Source of the DNA: a virus
DNA length: 21,468 nucleotides
Virus record (IMG/VR): IMGVR_UViG_3300046012_000361
Span: 1 to 21,468 of that record
Reading direction: 5' to 3' (one strand)
The notes under the pieces are model-generated. The model saw only the letters and a list, made by a program, of their open reading frames with translations, made no database searches and was not told the origin of the DNA. The translations under genes and the position numbers were made by a program. Below, piece after piece: positions 1 through 5,214 of this stretch (the stretch's first letter is position 1; the number at the start of each line of letters is the position of its first letter).

Positions 1-45
1 TTGTGGAAAAAAACAAACGGCTCGGACTGAGTCATAGCACAACTC

Positions 46-261
46 TCATTGCAATTTGCTCATGGCTAGCTTAGTCACTTCATTGGCAAAGCGTTTGATT
101 TGTTCGCTTATTAGCAACCAGCCACGCGCAGAGGCTTGGTCTTTGGGGCTGGTGCCTTGAAGGCCGCGTAGGTGGGATATACGTGCGGCGCAGGCTTGGG
201 CTTCGTTAAGATGGTGGATTAGCTTGGAGTATTCTTCGCCTTGGGTGGGCACATTAGACAA
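46..261 (-). CDS. Small helical hypothetical protein (71 aa)
   Basis: I do not recognise this protein with confidence. The 71 residues look almost wholly alpha-helical: helix one covers about residues 9-32 (from EEYSKL to SHLRGL), a short polar turn follows, and helix two covers about 46-70. It probably forms a two-helix hairpin with no signal peptide or membrane segment. The start is a TTG: an AGGAGG motif lies six bases upstream at ideal spacing, and no in-frame ATG fits as well. It begins immediately after the stop of the 262-636 gene, so it is the last gene of a three-gene leftward operon driven from the promoter at 915-943. Small early phage proteins of this kind often bind host factors, but nothing in the sequence shows that here. 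Confidence 0.75.
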   Translation of the reverse strand: MSNVPTQGEEYSKLIHHLNEAQACAARISHLRGLQGTSPKDQASARGWLLISEQIKRFANEVTKLAMSKLQ

Positions 262-636
262 TTAAATCCTCCTATAGATTGGCTTCGTTGGGGAAATTGC
301 CTTTTGGACTAGGCCAAGCAAGTCGGTTAAGGCTTGCTTTGGCTGAGCACCAAGATTGCCTTGGTGGATGGCGTATTCCGGTGCCTTAGCTAAAGGGATA
401 CGGGATATCGATTCCTCAATGGCGGCTTGCAGTGATGAACAGCAAACCATTGGGGTTATTTTTCGTCGGTATAGGTCTATTGAAAGGTCCGGTGCCCATA
501 GTTGGCAGTTCCAAAGGCCTTTTAGGTCTTGAGATATGTGACAGATGTACCAGCCTCGGGTGTTGGCCTCTTTGATTAGCTCTTCCATTGGGGTGGTTCC
601 AAACAGGTAGGGCAGGAGGTAAGGTTCCCAGTTCAT
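262..636 (-). CDS. Hypothetical protein (124 aa)
   Basis: Unrecognised soluble protein of 124 residues. It has a Trp/Cys-rich middle (WYICHISQDLKGLWNCQLW, about residues 29-47) that reads like beta strands. A predicted helix around 68-80 (LQAAIEESISRI) precedes a Pro/Lys-containing tail. The pattern of an amphipathic sheet then an 'AIEESI' helix resembles small domains that process an input such as a position or dose, but no function can be assigned. The ATG overlaps the TGA of the preceding gene (ATGA), which indicates translational coupling. AAGGA sits directly against this ATG, an unusually short spacing. An internal Met at residue 17 is the alternative start but has no better site. It is the middle gene of the three-gene operon. 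Confidence 0.7.
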   Translation of the reverse strand: MNWEPYLLPYLFGTTPMEELIKEANTRGWYICHISQDLKGLWNCQLWAPDLSIDLYRRKITPMVCCSSLQAAIEESISRIPLAKAPEYAIHQGNLGAQPKQALTDLLGLVQKAISPTKPIYRRI

Positions 637-893
637 TCCTTAATGTGATCGTTTACGGGGACGGCCTTCCATTCGTGATGGAGTTTGTATTCTTGCAGAG
701 AGTTGCCCTCGTTGTCTTGGGCAGTAATAACCCCTTTGTTGTAGTCAATATGTAGACATTCGCAGGCTATGAATGGACTACTGTCGTTTGGCTCAAAATC
801 ATAGACCCAAAAAGCCTCGCCTGGATCGCCATCCCAGCCCGAAGCTGTGCCATGGTTCACACTAAGAATTATAACGGACATCCAATTAGACAT
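633..893 (-). CDS. Hypothetical protein (86 aa), first gene of leftward operon
   Basis: Unrecognised 86-residue acidic soluble protein rich in Asp, Glu, Trp and His. The start at 893 (MSNWMSV) is chosen because GGAGG lies five bases upstream. The in-frame extension towards 1001 would run through the promoter at 915-943 and a terminator hairpin, so it is rejected. The sequence alternates short hydrophobic strands (SVIILSVNHG, FWVYDF, FIACECLHIDY), suggesting a small all-beta fold. There is no signal peptide. It is first in the operon with the 262-636 and 46-261 genes, and the predicted transcript would have a leader of only about 15 bases, carrying the ribosome binding site. Confidence 0.75.
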   Translation of the reverse strand: MSNWMSVIILSVNHGTASGWDGDPGEAFWVYDFEPNDSSPFIACECLHIDYNKGVITAQDNEGNSLQEYKLHHEWKAVPVNDHIKE

Positions 894-914
894 ACTTTCC
901 TCCATTATCTTACC

Positions 915-943
915 AGTATACCACAGGATTGTGGATTTTTCAA
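915..943 (-). promoter_or_regulatory. Sigma-70-type promoter with palindromic operator in spacer
   Basis: Reading the minus strand, TTGAAA (943-938) is followed by exactly 17 bases and then TATACT (920-915), close to the bacterial sigma-70 consensus. The spacer contains the dyad CCACA-ATCC-TGTGG (921-934), placed where a repressor would block RNA polymerase. Transcription would begin near 908, just ahead of the GGAGG site of the 633-893 gene. Confidence 0.8.
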
Positions 944-980
944 GCTCTATTTTACTTAGTTCTCCTATTTTTCTCAAAAG

Positions 981-1022
981 ACGGCCCTCCATCGAGAGCA
1001 TGGCGGGAAAATGGAAGGCCGT
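981..1022 (-). terminator. Rho-independent-type terminator
   Basis: The arms 981-992 (ACGGCCCTCCAT) and 1011-1022 (ATGGAAGGCCGT) pair at 11 of 12 positions around an 18-base loop. On the minus strand the stem is followed by CTTTTG. It lies between the coiled-coil gene ending at 1077 and the promoter at 915-943, so it would separate the two leftward units. A weaker hairpin, ACGAGAG/CTCTCGT at 1050-1073, directly follows the upstream stop codon and has no T-tract. Confidence 0.6.
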
Positions 1023-1076
1023 GAGTTGGCCGGGTGGTGCCCAGCCATTACGAGAGTCTTAGGGGGCTCTCGTTAA

Positions 1077-1757
1077 TTACGAGTTCCAGTCCTCCGCATC
1101 AGCAGGGCGGAATGTATCGGGCTCGTTATTGCCAACCGACGCATTTGCTCTTTCAGGGTTATTCGACGTTTCCGGCTCTTGGTGATTGCCGGTGGACTCC
1201 ACTCCGTAAGCATGTGGCTCGGAGTCGCCGCTGCGCCAAGGCTCCGTGGTAGGAGCGACAGGCGTGGAAGCAGTATCACTGGCAGGAAAGGTCTTTCCCG
1301 ACGTCACCTCCGGGACGCCATTGCCCAGAGCCGCCTGAATAGTGCGCAGCTTATCCTCCGCAGTTTTGCGAAAAGTATCGGCCTGTTCATACTCCGCCAT
1401 CCAGCGGTCACGTTCCACGATGGCGCTGTCACGCTCCATCATGGTCTTTGCAAGGCTGTCCTCAAAGGCCGCATTTTCGTTGGAAAGCTGCTCAATCTGC
1501 TGCTGCTGTACAGCCCAAGAGTCCTTTTGCTCCTGCAATTCGCGGCGGAAACTGTTTGCCTGCTCGGACACAATGCGGAGGGAGTCGTTAGCACGGTCCC
1601 GTTCGCCCTGAGTAATTTGAACAGTGGCTTCCAGTCTGGAAAGTTGCTCTTGTAGTTGCTTCACAGCGTTGCCTAATTCGCTCTTGGCCACTATGGCGTC
1701 GGCGGCCTTGCGAAAGAGTGACAGCGCCATTGCGTCATCTCCGTAAAGATCATTCAT
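1077..1757 (-). CDS. Coiled-coil protein (226 aa)
   Basis: Residues about 10-145 form a long heptad-patterned coiled coil rich in Gln, Glu, Leu and Arg, running from KAADAIVAKS through LQEQLSRLEATVQ to RKTAEDKLRTIQ. From about residue 150 to the end there is a low-complexity, Pro/Thr/Ser/Asn/Glu-rich tail that should be disordered. There is no signal peptide or membrane segment. The ATG at 1757 has GAGG seven bases upstream. It sits between the terminator at 1791-1808 and the one at 981-1022, so it may be transcribed alone or by read-through from the 1828-2472 gene. Long rods with disordered tails occur among phage scaffolding and tail proteins, but its place in the left arm among small non-structural genes argues against that. 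Function is unknown. Confidence 0.75.
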   Translation of the reverse strand: MNDLYGDDAMALSLFRKAADAIVAKSELGNAVKQLQEQLSRLEATVQITQGERDRANDSLRIVSEQANSFRRELQEQKDSWAVQQQQIEQLSNENAAFEDSLAKTMMERDSAIVERDRWMAEYEQADTFRKTAEDKLRTIQAALGNGVPEVTSGKTFPASDTASTPVAPTTEPWRSGDSEPHAYGVESTGNHQEPETSNNPERANASVGNNEPDTFRPADAEDWNS

Positions 1758-1790
1758 GTTGTGCCTCGTTTGGTTTGCAGATATAAAAAT

Positions 1791-1808
1791 GGGGGCAATT
1801 ATGCCCCC
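1791..1808 (-). terminator. Strong hairpin terminator after the 1828-2472 gene
   Basis: GGGGGCA (1791-1797), loop ATTA and TGCCCCC (1802-1808) form a perfect 7-bp GC-rich stem. It is followed by ATTTTTAT on the minus strand and by ACCTTTTT on the plus strand, so it can act both ways. It lies 20 bases past the stop of the 214-aa gene. Confidence 0.85.
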
Positions 1809-1827
1809 ACCTTTTTAAGCCAGCTTT

Positions 1828-2472
1828 TTAGTGCGCGGTTTTCAACGCGGCCTTGCTGGTAGAGGTGCGGCTAGCGGCAGCCGCTGATAACTGGCCAACG
1901 TCCAGCTTGGTTTTCTCCTTTGCCTTTTTGACCTTCTCCGGGTCTTCGTGAATGCCGAGAGTGAAGCCGGAGAGGTTGACCTTGGACTGTTTGTCGAGTT
2001 CCGCCTGAGCTTCGTCGTAGAAGTACTTTCCTTTCTCTTCGTCGGCCAACAGGGCCTTGGCCGCAGCGGTAATATCGGAAGCCTTATAGTGAGTCACCTT
2101 GCCGCCGCTGTCCTTGATAAGCTGGCGGATTGCATCGCGGGCTTTCTGGGTGGCAAGAACAACCAGCTTGTGCGGGAGGCCCTTGTCAGCGGTAGAACCA
2201 CGGCCGAACTTGAAATCGCCGGTCATAAGCTGCTCGACCTTCTTCCGAGCAAGCTCCAGAGCGGCTTTCTTGTTTTCCTCTGTGTAGTACTTCTTGCCTT
2301 CGGCGTCTGTGTCCTGAGTGATCTTGGTAGCGCCGCTGTTGATGGCTATTTTGAGGCCGGATGCAACAATACCGCGATAGGACTGATCGGGCATGTCGGT
2401 TATGTTGATACTAACAACCCCACCGCCCTTAACCACGGGGATGGTATAAACGCCTTCGTCACCTTGTGCCAT
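1828..2472 (-). CDS. Basic hypothetical protein (214 aa)
   Basis: Unrecognised, Lys/Ala-rich soluble protein of 214 residues. The first 50 residues (VYTIPVVKGGGVVSINITDM) read as beta strands. Residues about 60-85 form a charged helix (ENKKAALELARKKVEQLMTG). A Gly/Lys turn (FKFGRGSTADKGLPHK) and a helix ending in QLIKDSG follow. The C-terminal third is Lys- and Ala-rich (EKVKKAKEKTKLD) with a Ser/Thr/Ala tail. The overall basic character would suit nucleic-acid binding, though this is only inference. The ATG at 2472 is preceded by AAGG at about nine bases. It has its own terminator and an elaborate upstream region with repeated AATTGTG motifs, so it is probably an independently regulated and well-expressed gene. 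Confidence 0.75.
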   Translation of the reverse strand: MAQGDEGVYTIPVVKGGGVVSINITDMPDQSYRGIVASGLKIAINSGATKITQDTDAEGKKYYTEENKKAALELARKKVEQLMTGDFKFGRGSTADKGLPHKLVVLATQKARDAIRQLIKDSGGKVTHYKASDITAAAKALLADEEKGKYFYDEAQAELDKQSKVNLSGFTLGIHEDPEKVKKAKEKTKLDVGQLSAAAASRTSTSKAALKTAH

Positions 2473-2488
2473 TCTGTTTGCCTTTCAT

Positions 2489-2559
2489 GTTCGTCGATCG
2501 AACCTCAGTAATATGAACCTAAATTGTGGCAAAATTGTGACCGAATTTAGGCAATTGTG
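2489..2559 (-). promoter_or_regulatory. Operator-like repeat cluster upstream of the 214-aa gene
   Basis: The 109-bp gap between two leftward genes contains three copies of AATTGTG (2522-2528, 2533-2539, 2553-2559) spaced 11 and 20 bp apart, so on about the same helix face. It also has an inverted pair CCTAAATT (2518-2525) and AATTTAGG (2544-2551), and a dyad GTTCG-TCGAT-CGAAC (2489-2503). I could not find a convincing -35/-10 pair, so the promoter position is uncertain. Confidence 0.5.
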
Positions 2560-2581
2560 TTGATGGATTTCGATTTTTCTA

Positions 2582-2779
2582 TCAGTTGGCGTAGATTGTT
2601 ATGTCTGTTGGATCTATATTGGCGTTTCTTAGTGCGAACTCCGCATCAAACAAGAGTTGCGTACTCTCTGCGATACGGATTGCAACTTGTTCCAAGCGGA
2701 AATCCTCTCCCTTTGTTCTTGTGCCGTAGTGTTTGATTGTAAATAGTATCTTTTCTTTCTGTTTGTCCCAATCGATCAT
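2582..2779 (-). CDS. Hypothetical protein (65 aa)
   Basis: Unrecognised 65-residue soluble protein. A charged N-terminal segment (MIDWDKQKEKILFTIKHYGT) is followed by a probable helix (residues about 28-52, LEQVAIRIAESTQLLFDAEFAL) and a short strand-like tail ending DITIYAN. The ATG at 2779 is preceded by GGAGA at six bases, a good site. It lies 42 bases downstream of the 2822-3031 gene and is the last gene of a leftward cluster that runs from 3858. The stop is followed by the sequence ATAGAAAAATCGAA, which also follows the stop of the upstream gene. There are no motifs that suggest a function. Confidence 0.7.
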   Translation of the reverse strand: MIDWDKQKEKILFTIKHYGTRTKGEDFRLEQVAIRIAESTQLLFDAEFALRNANIDPTDITIYAN

Positions 2780-2821
2780 TGTTATCTCCCAAGATACAGC
2801 TTTTGCTCCTTTTCGATTTTT

Positions 2822-3031
2822 CTATAGGTCCTCCTGAATTGGCTCGCATTTGTAGCGAGATTTTTGGCCGTCTGGGTCTGGCGATAGCAAGCTCTCTTGC
2901 CATTGCCGCTCGCATTGGGCTTTGTCGTTTGAAGGGAAGACAAAGACCATATGTTTGACGCTTTGCCATGTGTCGCATTGTGGCTGACTGGCGAGACACA
3001 TCCAAAGGATAAATTTGTAGGTGGGGGTCAT
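2822..3031 (-). CDS. Small cysteine-containing hypothetical protein (69 aa)
   Basis: Unrecognised 69-residue protein. It starts with a short hydrophobic stretch (YKFILWMCLAS, residues 5-15) and has cysteines at about 12, 19, 40 and 62. This could be a short, weak export signal followed by a disulphide-bonded domain, but no lipobox or clear cleavage site is present, so localisation is uncertain. The ATG at 3031 overlaps the TGA of the preceding gene (ATGA), and AAGGAG sits eight bases upstream. The alternative frame covering 2646-3005 on the same strand has no comparable ribosome binding site and is rejected. It belongs to the cluster of overlapping microgenes from 3858 to 2582. Confidence 0.7.
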   Translation of the reverse strand: MTPTYKFILWMCLASQPQCDTWQSVKHMVFVFPSNDKAQCERQWQESLLSPDPDGQKSRYKCEPIQEDL

Positions 3032-3219
3032 TGTAAAGGCTCCTTGGGGACCCGCTCCTTTCGGGCTATGTTGATGCGGGCAAGGGCAAGCAGGCTTTTG
3101 TCAACTCGCTTGCGGGCGGCTTCCAGCTTGTCCTTGGCGGACATGTAGACTGCGCCGGGGCGCTTGGCGATGATTGCCTTGGCGTAGGTCAAGGCAAGGT
3201 TGTATTCGCGCATGTTCAT
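3028..3219 (-). CDS. Basic helical hypothetical protein (63 aa)
   Basis: Unrecognised 63-residue basic protein that should be almost entirely helical. An N-terminal helix (REYNLALTYAKAIIAKR) is followed by a turn (PGAVY) and a long Lys/Arg/Ala-rich helix (residues about 27-57). The ATG overlaps the stop of the 3216-3443 gene by ATGA, and its own stop overlaps the start of the next gene in the same way. It therefore sits in the middle of a translationally coupled chain. There is no membrane segment. Small basic helical hairpins can bind RNA or DNA, but nothing specific is visible. Confidence 0.7.
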   Translation of the reverse strand: MNMREYNLALTYAKAIIAKRPGAVYMSAKDKLEAARKRVDKSLLALARINIARKERVPKEPLQ

Positions 3220-3443
3220 TTCGTTTGCTCATGATGGCCGCTAGATATGGCCGCCAGGGCCACTTTGAAAGCTTCAGAAAGCTCGCGGGCTGACTGGGAT
3301 TTGCTGGTATAGCGGATTGCATCTTCGGCGAATGTATTCGAGAGCCTTTCGTTACTAACCATATTTTCCCATAATAGCCATTCTGGCGTACCTGTTTGGT
3401 ATGGATTTCGCTCTGTCATTTGTCGGCCTTGATTGTCCTTCAT
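3216..3443 (-). CDS. Hypothetical protein (75 aa)
   Basis: Unrecognised 75-residue soluble protein: a polar N-terminus, a Trp-containing segment (PEWLLWENMVSNERL, about 20-34), then a helix (ARELSEAFKVALAAIS, about 52-67) and a His/Lys tail. The start at 3443 is chosen because GGAGGT lies six bases upstream. Its ATG overlaps the TGA of the 48-aa gene by four bases. A longer in-frame reading up to 3620 would run across two other coupled genes and lacks a site. It is part of the chain of ATGA-coupled microgenes. Confidence 0.7.
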   Translation of the reverse strand: MKDNQGRQMTERNPYQTGTPEWLLWENMVSNERLSNTFAEDAIRYTSKSQSARELSEAFKVALAAISSGHHEQTK

Positions 3444-3586
3444 AGAACCACCTCCATGTGATCGAGGATTTCCTCTAAGGTCCGAACCTTGGGCAACTGG
3501 CGCGGTTTGCGTTTGACGATGCAGAAGGCAAACCGTAAGCGGCCAAGGAAGAACCAGTGAATGCCGCCGATTTTGCGATAGATCAT
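3440..3586 (-). CDS. Basic microprotein (48 aa)
   Basis: A 48-residue basic protein beginning MIYRKIGGIHWFFLGRLRF and ending in a short acidic helix (VRTLEEILDHMEVVL). The N-terminal 27 residues alternate aromatic, Arg and Gly residues and could form a small beta hairpin or an amphipathic membrane-surface segment. The ATG at 3586 has GGAGA about six bases upstream. It overlaps the 34-aa gene before it and the 75-aa gene after it by ATGA, which strongly supports real translation despite its length. Similar short 'IYRKIGG-H' openings are, as far as I recall, common among phage-encoded small proteins, but I cannot name a function. Confidence 0.65.
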   Translation of the reverse strand: MIYRKIGGIHWFFLGRLRFAFCIVKRKPRQLPKVRTLEEILDHMEVVL

Positions 3587-3687
3587 AGATTGTCTCCGCT
3601 GCAACCATAGGGGTAGACAACGTATGACCCGAAGTTATAATCTACGTCGGTTACTTGTGGCGTAAAGACAAAAGCATACCAACTCAT
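3583..3687 (-). CDS. Microprotein (34 aa)
   Basis: A 34-residue Tyr/Phe/Val-rich peptide (starts MSWYAFVFTP, ends SGDNL). The evidence that it is a gene is positional: GGAGG lies eight bases before the ATG at 3687, and the TGA overlaps the start of the 48-aa gene by ATGA. The preceding 55-aa gene ends only three bases upstream. The composition suggests a small beta hairpin, and there is no signal peptide. No function can be assigned, and a role purely in translational coupling is possible. Confidence 0.55.
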   Translation of the reverse strand: MSWYAFVFTPQVTDVDYNFGSYVVYPYGCSGDNL

Positions 3688-3690
3688 GAC

Positions 3691-3858
3691 CTATTCCTCC
3701 ATCAATGATTGCAAGCTTTTTAGCAACGCTTCGCGCTGATCTGAGGTGTTATTATCCTCAGGCTCCCAATTTTCAAGAGCCGCTAAGATGATCTTGATAT
3801 CGCTGAGTTCAAGATCGGTAATGTCATACATGACACGTTCTTTGATCTGGATTGGCAT
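3691..3858 (-). CDS. Small acidic protein (55 aa)
   Basis: A 55-residue acidic protein with two likely helices: residues about 14-31 (TDLELSDIKIILAALEN) and about 40-55 (DQREALLKSLQSLMEE), joined by an Asp/Asn-rich turn. It is unrecognised. The ATG at 3858 has GGAG about nine to ten bases upstream, and a perfect hairpin (3874-3891) lies just before that site. It is the first gene of the chain running 3858 to 2582, following the terminator at 3902-3929. Confidence 0.65.
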   Translation of the reverse strand: MPIQIKERVMYDITDLELSDIKIILAALENWEPEDNNTSDQREALLKSLQSLMEE

Positions 3859-3873
3859 TGTATTGCACTCCTA

Positions 3874-3891
3874 AAGAGCAATCTTGCTCTT
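3874..3891 (-). other. Hairpin directly upstream of a ribosome binding site
   Basis: AAGAGCA (3874-3880), loop ATCT and TGCTCTT (3885-3891) form a perfect 7-bp stem. On the minus strand it ends a few bases before the TAGGAG site of the 55-aa gene. There is no T-tract, so an mRNA-stability or translation-control element is more likely than a terminator. Confidence 0.5.
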
Positions 3892-3901
3892 AACCAAGAA
3901 A

Positions 3902-3929
3902 GGCCCATTGAGATTGCTCCCAATGGGCC
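3902..3929 (-). terminator. Terminator after the 117-aa exported protein gene
   Basis: GGCCCATTG (3902-3910) pairs perfectly with CAATGGGCC (3921-3929) around a 10-base loop. On the minus strand the stem is followed by TTTCTT, and it begins seven bases after the stop codon at 3936. Confidence 0.7.
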
Positions 3930-3935
3930 AAAGTG

Positions 3936-4289
3936 TTACCTCACAGAAAAGCCAAGACCGAAGCCGTAGGCCGCTCCATTGGTGACGTTAAAGGCCGTGC
4001 CATTGCCAGCAACGGCGCTAAGCGAGGATGACTGAGAACCAGCCGAGCCGGAGGCATAGTTGCCAACACCATGATTGCTGGCGCTGCCGCCACCCTGACC
4101 GGCTCCAGTGGCAACGCTGCCGCCGAAGGAGATAGCATGGCCATGCTGCGCGCCGACTGTGGCGGTAAAACCACCCGAACCGGCAAAGCCACCACCGGCC
4201 GAGAAGGATGGGCCGTGGCTACCATAACCGCCGGCAAAGGCGGGGGTGACAGCAAGAGCAAAGATGGAAGCAAACAGAATGTTCTTCAT
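3936..4289 (-). CDS. Exported Gly/Ser/Ala-rich protein (117 aa)
   Basis: Residues 1-19 are a typical Sec signal peptide (MKN, hydrophobic core ILFASIFALAVT, then AFA before the cut). The mature part is about 98 residues and is strongly enriched in Gly, Ser, Ala and Asn, with His, no Cys and no long hydrophobic stretch. It has repeated short Gly-rich patches such as GGGFAGSGGF and ends in a beta-like GFGLGFSVR. This looks like an outer-membrane-associated or extracellular low-complexity beta protein, unusual for a phage. The start at 4289 has GAGG eight bases upstream, and the longer TTG-initiated version starting at 4352 would run through a hairpin. It is unrecognised. Its neighbours are a 33-aa membrane peptide and a second exported protein, so the three may act together at the envelope. 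Confidence 0.7.
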   Translation of the reverse strand: MKNILFASIFALAVTPAFAGGYGSHGPSFSAGGGFAGSGGFTATVGAQHGHAISFGGSVATGAGQGGGSASNHGVGNYASGSAGSQSSSLSAVAGNGTAFNVTNGAAYGFGLGFSVR

Positions 4290-4325
4290 TTGAGGTTCCT
4301 CATATTCGGGCAGGATAGCCCGCAT

Positions 4326-4353
4326 ATTGGGAGGGTTGTTAGCCCCTCCCAAT
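4326..4353 (-). other. Strong hairpin between the 33-aa and 117-aa genes
   Basis: ATTGGGAGG (4326-4334) pairs perfectly with CCTCCCAAT (4345-4353), with a tenth G-C pair possible inside. It lies eight bases after the stop of the 33-aa gene. There is no T-tract, so it may protect or process the mRNA rather than terminate it. A second small stem, CGGGC/GCCCG (4307-4322), follows just before the ribosome binding site of the 117-aa gene. Confidence 0.55.
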
Positions 4354-4361
4354 GCGCTGGC

Positions 4362-4463
4362 TTACCAGTATTTGTCTATTTCTTCGCTGTGATCTTCCCG
4401 GCCGATTGAGGCCCAGATGATAACACCCGCTGCGATAACGGCGATGGCGATTAGGAACTCCAT
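4362..4463 (-). CDS. Single-span membrane microprotein (33 aa)
   Basis: A 33-residue peptide with a hydrophobic segment at residues about 3-18 (FLIAIAVIAAGVIIWA) followed by a charged tail (GREDHSEEIDKYW). This is one membrane span with a short acidic C-terminus, probably cytoplasmic or periplasmic depending on orientation. The ATG at 4463 immediately follows the TAA of the 158-aa gene, and a weak AGGGG is seven bases upstream inside that gene. Small one-span peptides of phages include holins, spanin parts and superinfection-exclusion proteins. No lysis enzyme is nearby, so I do not choose among them. Confidence 0.6.
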   Translation of the reverse strand: MEFLIAIAVIAAGVIIWASIGREDHSEEIDKYW

Positions 4464-4940
4464 TTATCGCCCCTGATGTTGGAACATTGAAAAGATTGTT
4501 GGCTGCTGTGTTTGCACAACCTGCGGACAGATACCTTCACCAAGGCTTTCAGCCATTTGCGGGTTAATGCACAATCGTCGAATAGCCGCTGCTTTCATGC
4601 CGAAGGCCCAAAGTGTACGGGCGTCGAGGCGGGCTTGGCAGGGTTTGTCCTCGGTTGTGGTTCCAAAGGACAGTCCGCCACCCGGGCCGCTGGCACCTAT
4701 AGAAACAGAACCAAGACATGTTTCAATGCTGGCCGCTGCAAGCCCCGGGGCGAAGACCGCCGGTGCTTGATAGTGTTCGGTCCCTCCGGTGATGGTGGTA
4801 GTGTTGCCCCGAGTGCGGATTGAGGCAATCGACTGACTGGCCGACTGGCCGATACCAACTCCACGTGAGCCAGCAAACGAATGTTGGGCAGTAGCTAGCA
4901 ACAGCACGCCTGCGGCGACAGTGATATGAATACGGTTCAT
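4464..4940 (-). CDS. Exported protein with four cysteines (158 aa)
   Basis: The N-terminus (MNRIHITVAAGVLLLATAQHSFA) is a Sec signal peptide with cleavage likely after residue 23. The mature protein starts with a Ser/Thr/Gly-rich segment. A more conserved-looking region follows (about 58-150) containing IETCLGS, a Gly-rich turn, KPCQARLDARTLW, a helix (GMKAAAIRRLCINPQMAESL) and GICPQ. The four Cys residues could make two disulphides in the periplasm. The start at 4940 has GGAG eight bases upstream and a hairpin just before it. In-frame extension to 4997 has no site and is rejected. I do not recognise the family. Position and export suggest an envelope role together with the adjacent membrane peptide and the Gly-rich exported protein. 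Confidence 0.7.
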   Translation of the reverse strand: MNRIHITVAAGVLLLATAQHSFAGSRGVGIGQSASQSIASIRTRGNTTTITGGTEHYQAPAVFAPGLAAASIETCLGSVSIGASGPGGGLSFGTTTEDKPCQARLDARTLWAFGMKAAAIRRLCINPQMAESLGEGICPQVVQTQQPTIFSMFQHQGR

Positions 4941-4956
4941 TACAGCTCTCCTAACC

Positions 4957-5051
4957 GAGCATGATTGCTCGCAAATGGGGAGTTGATGGCTCCCCATATA
5001 CTTGCAGTCATTGAACCAAGCCCCGCTGAGAGTAGGATATCCCAGCGGGGC
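4957..5051 (-). other. Three consecutive hairpins in a 139-bp gap
   Basis: Between leftward genes lie GCCCCGCTG/CAGCGGGGC (5020-5028, 5043-5051), ATGGGGAG/CTCCCCAT (4975-4982, 4990-4997) and CGAGCA/TGCTCG (4957-4962, 4967-4972). The first probably ends transcription of the 5080 gene, although its T-tract is poor (CTTGGTTC). The last sits directly before the TTAGGAG site of the 158-aa gene. Confidence 0.5.
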
Positions 5052-5079
5052 CGACTAGCCTGGGGAGGGCATGGCTGGG

Positions 5080-5214
5080 CTAGTAACTCACGTAGTACAA
5101 ACCATCGCCGGTTCCGGCTGTATGCGGCCGGAAGGTATCGCACAGATAGCTGACAATTTCCAGCCATTTGCGAAAGCCTTCAAGAGTATTTGGGAAGGTT
5201 AGGATTGTGCTCAT
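5080..5214 (-). CDS. Hypothetical microprotein (44 aa)
   Basis: A 44-residue soluble peptide (begins MSTILTFPNTLEGF, ends GDGLYYVSY) with one amphipathic helix (residues about 9-24) and a short Thr/Gly-rich tail. The start at 5214 is the second of two adjacent ATGs. GGAGG is four bases before it but only one base before the first, so the second fits better. It overlaps the stop of the 75-aa gene upstream, making a coupled trio with 5214-5441 and 5438-5569. Function is unknown. Confidence 0.6.
   Translation of the reverse strand: MSTILTFPNTLEGFRKWLEIVSYLCDTFRPHTAGTGDGLYYVSY

Noticed and set aside
46-261. Anti-CBASS-type (Acb2-like) nucleotide-binding helical hairpin
   Set aside because: Size and helicity are similar, but I see no specific shared residues, so it stays hypothetical.
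1179-1655. Long plus-strand frames opposite the coiled-coil and 214-aa genes (1179-1655, 1948-2511)
   Set aside because: They are shadows of well-supported minus-strand genes, with no ribosome binding site or recognisable protein.
4362-4463. Calling the 33-aa membrane peptide a holin
   Set aside because: One membrane span fits, but there is no endolysin or spanin nearby and no dual-start motif.
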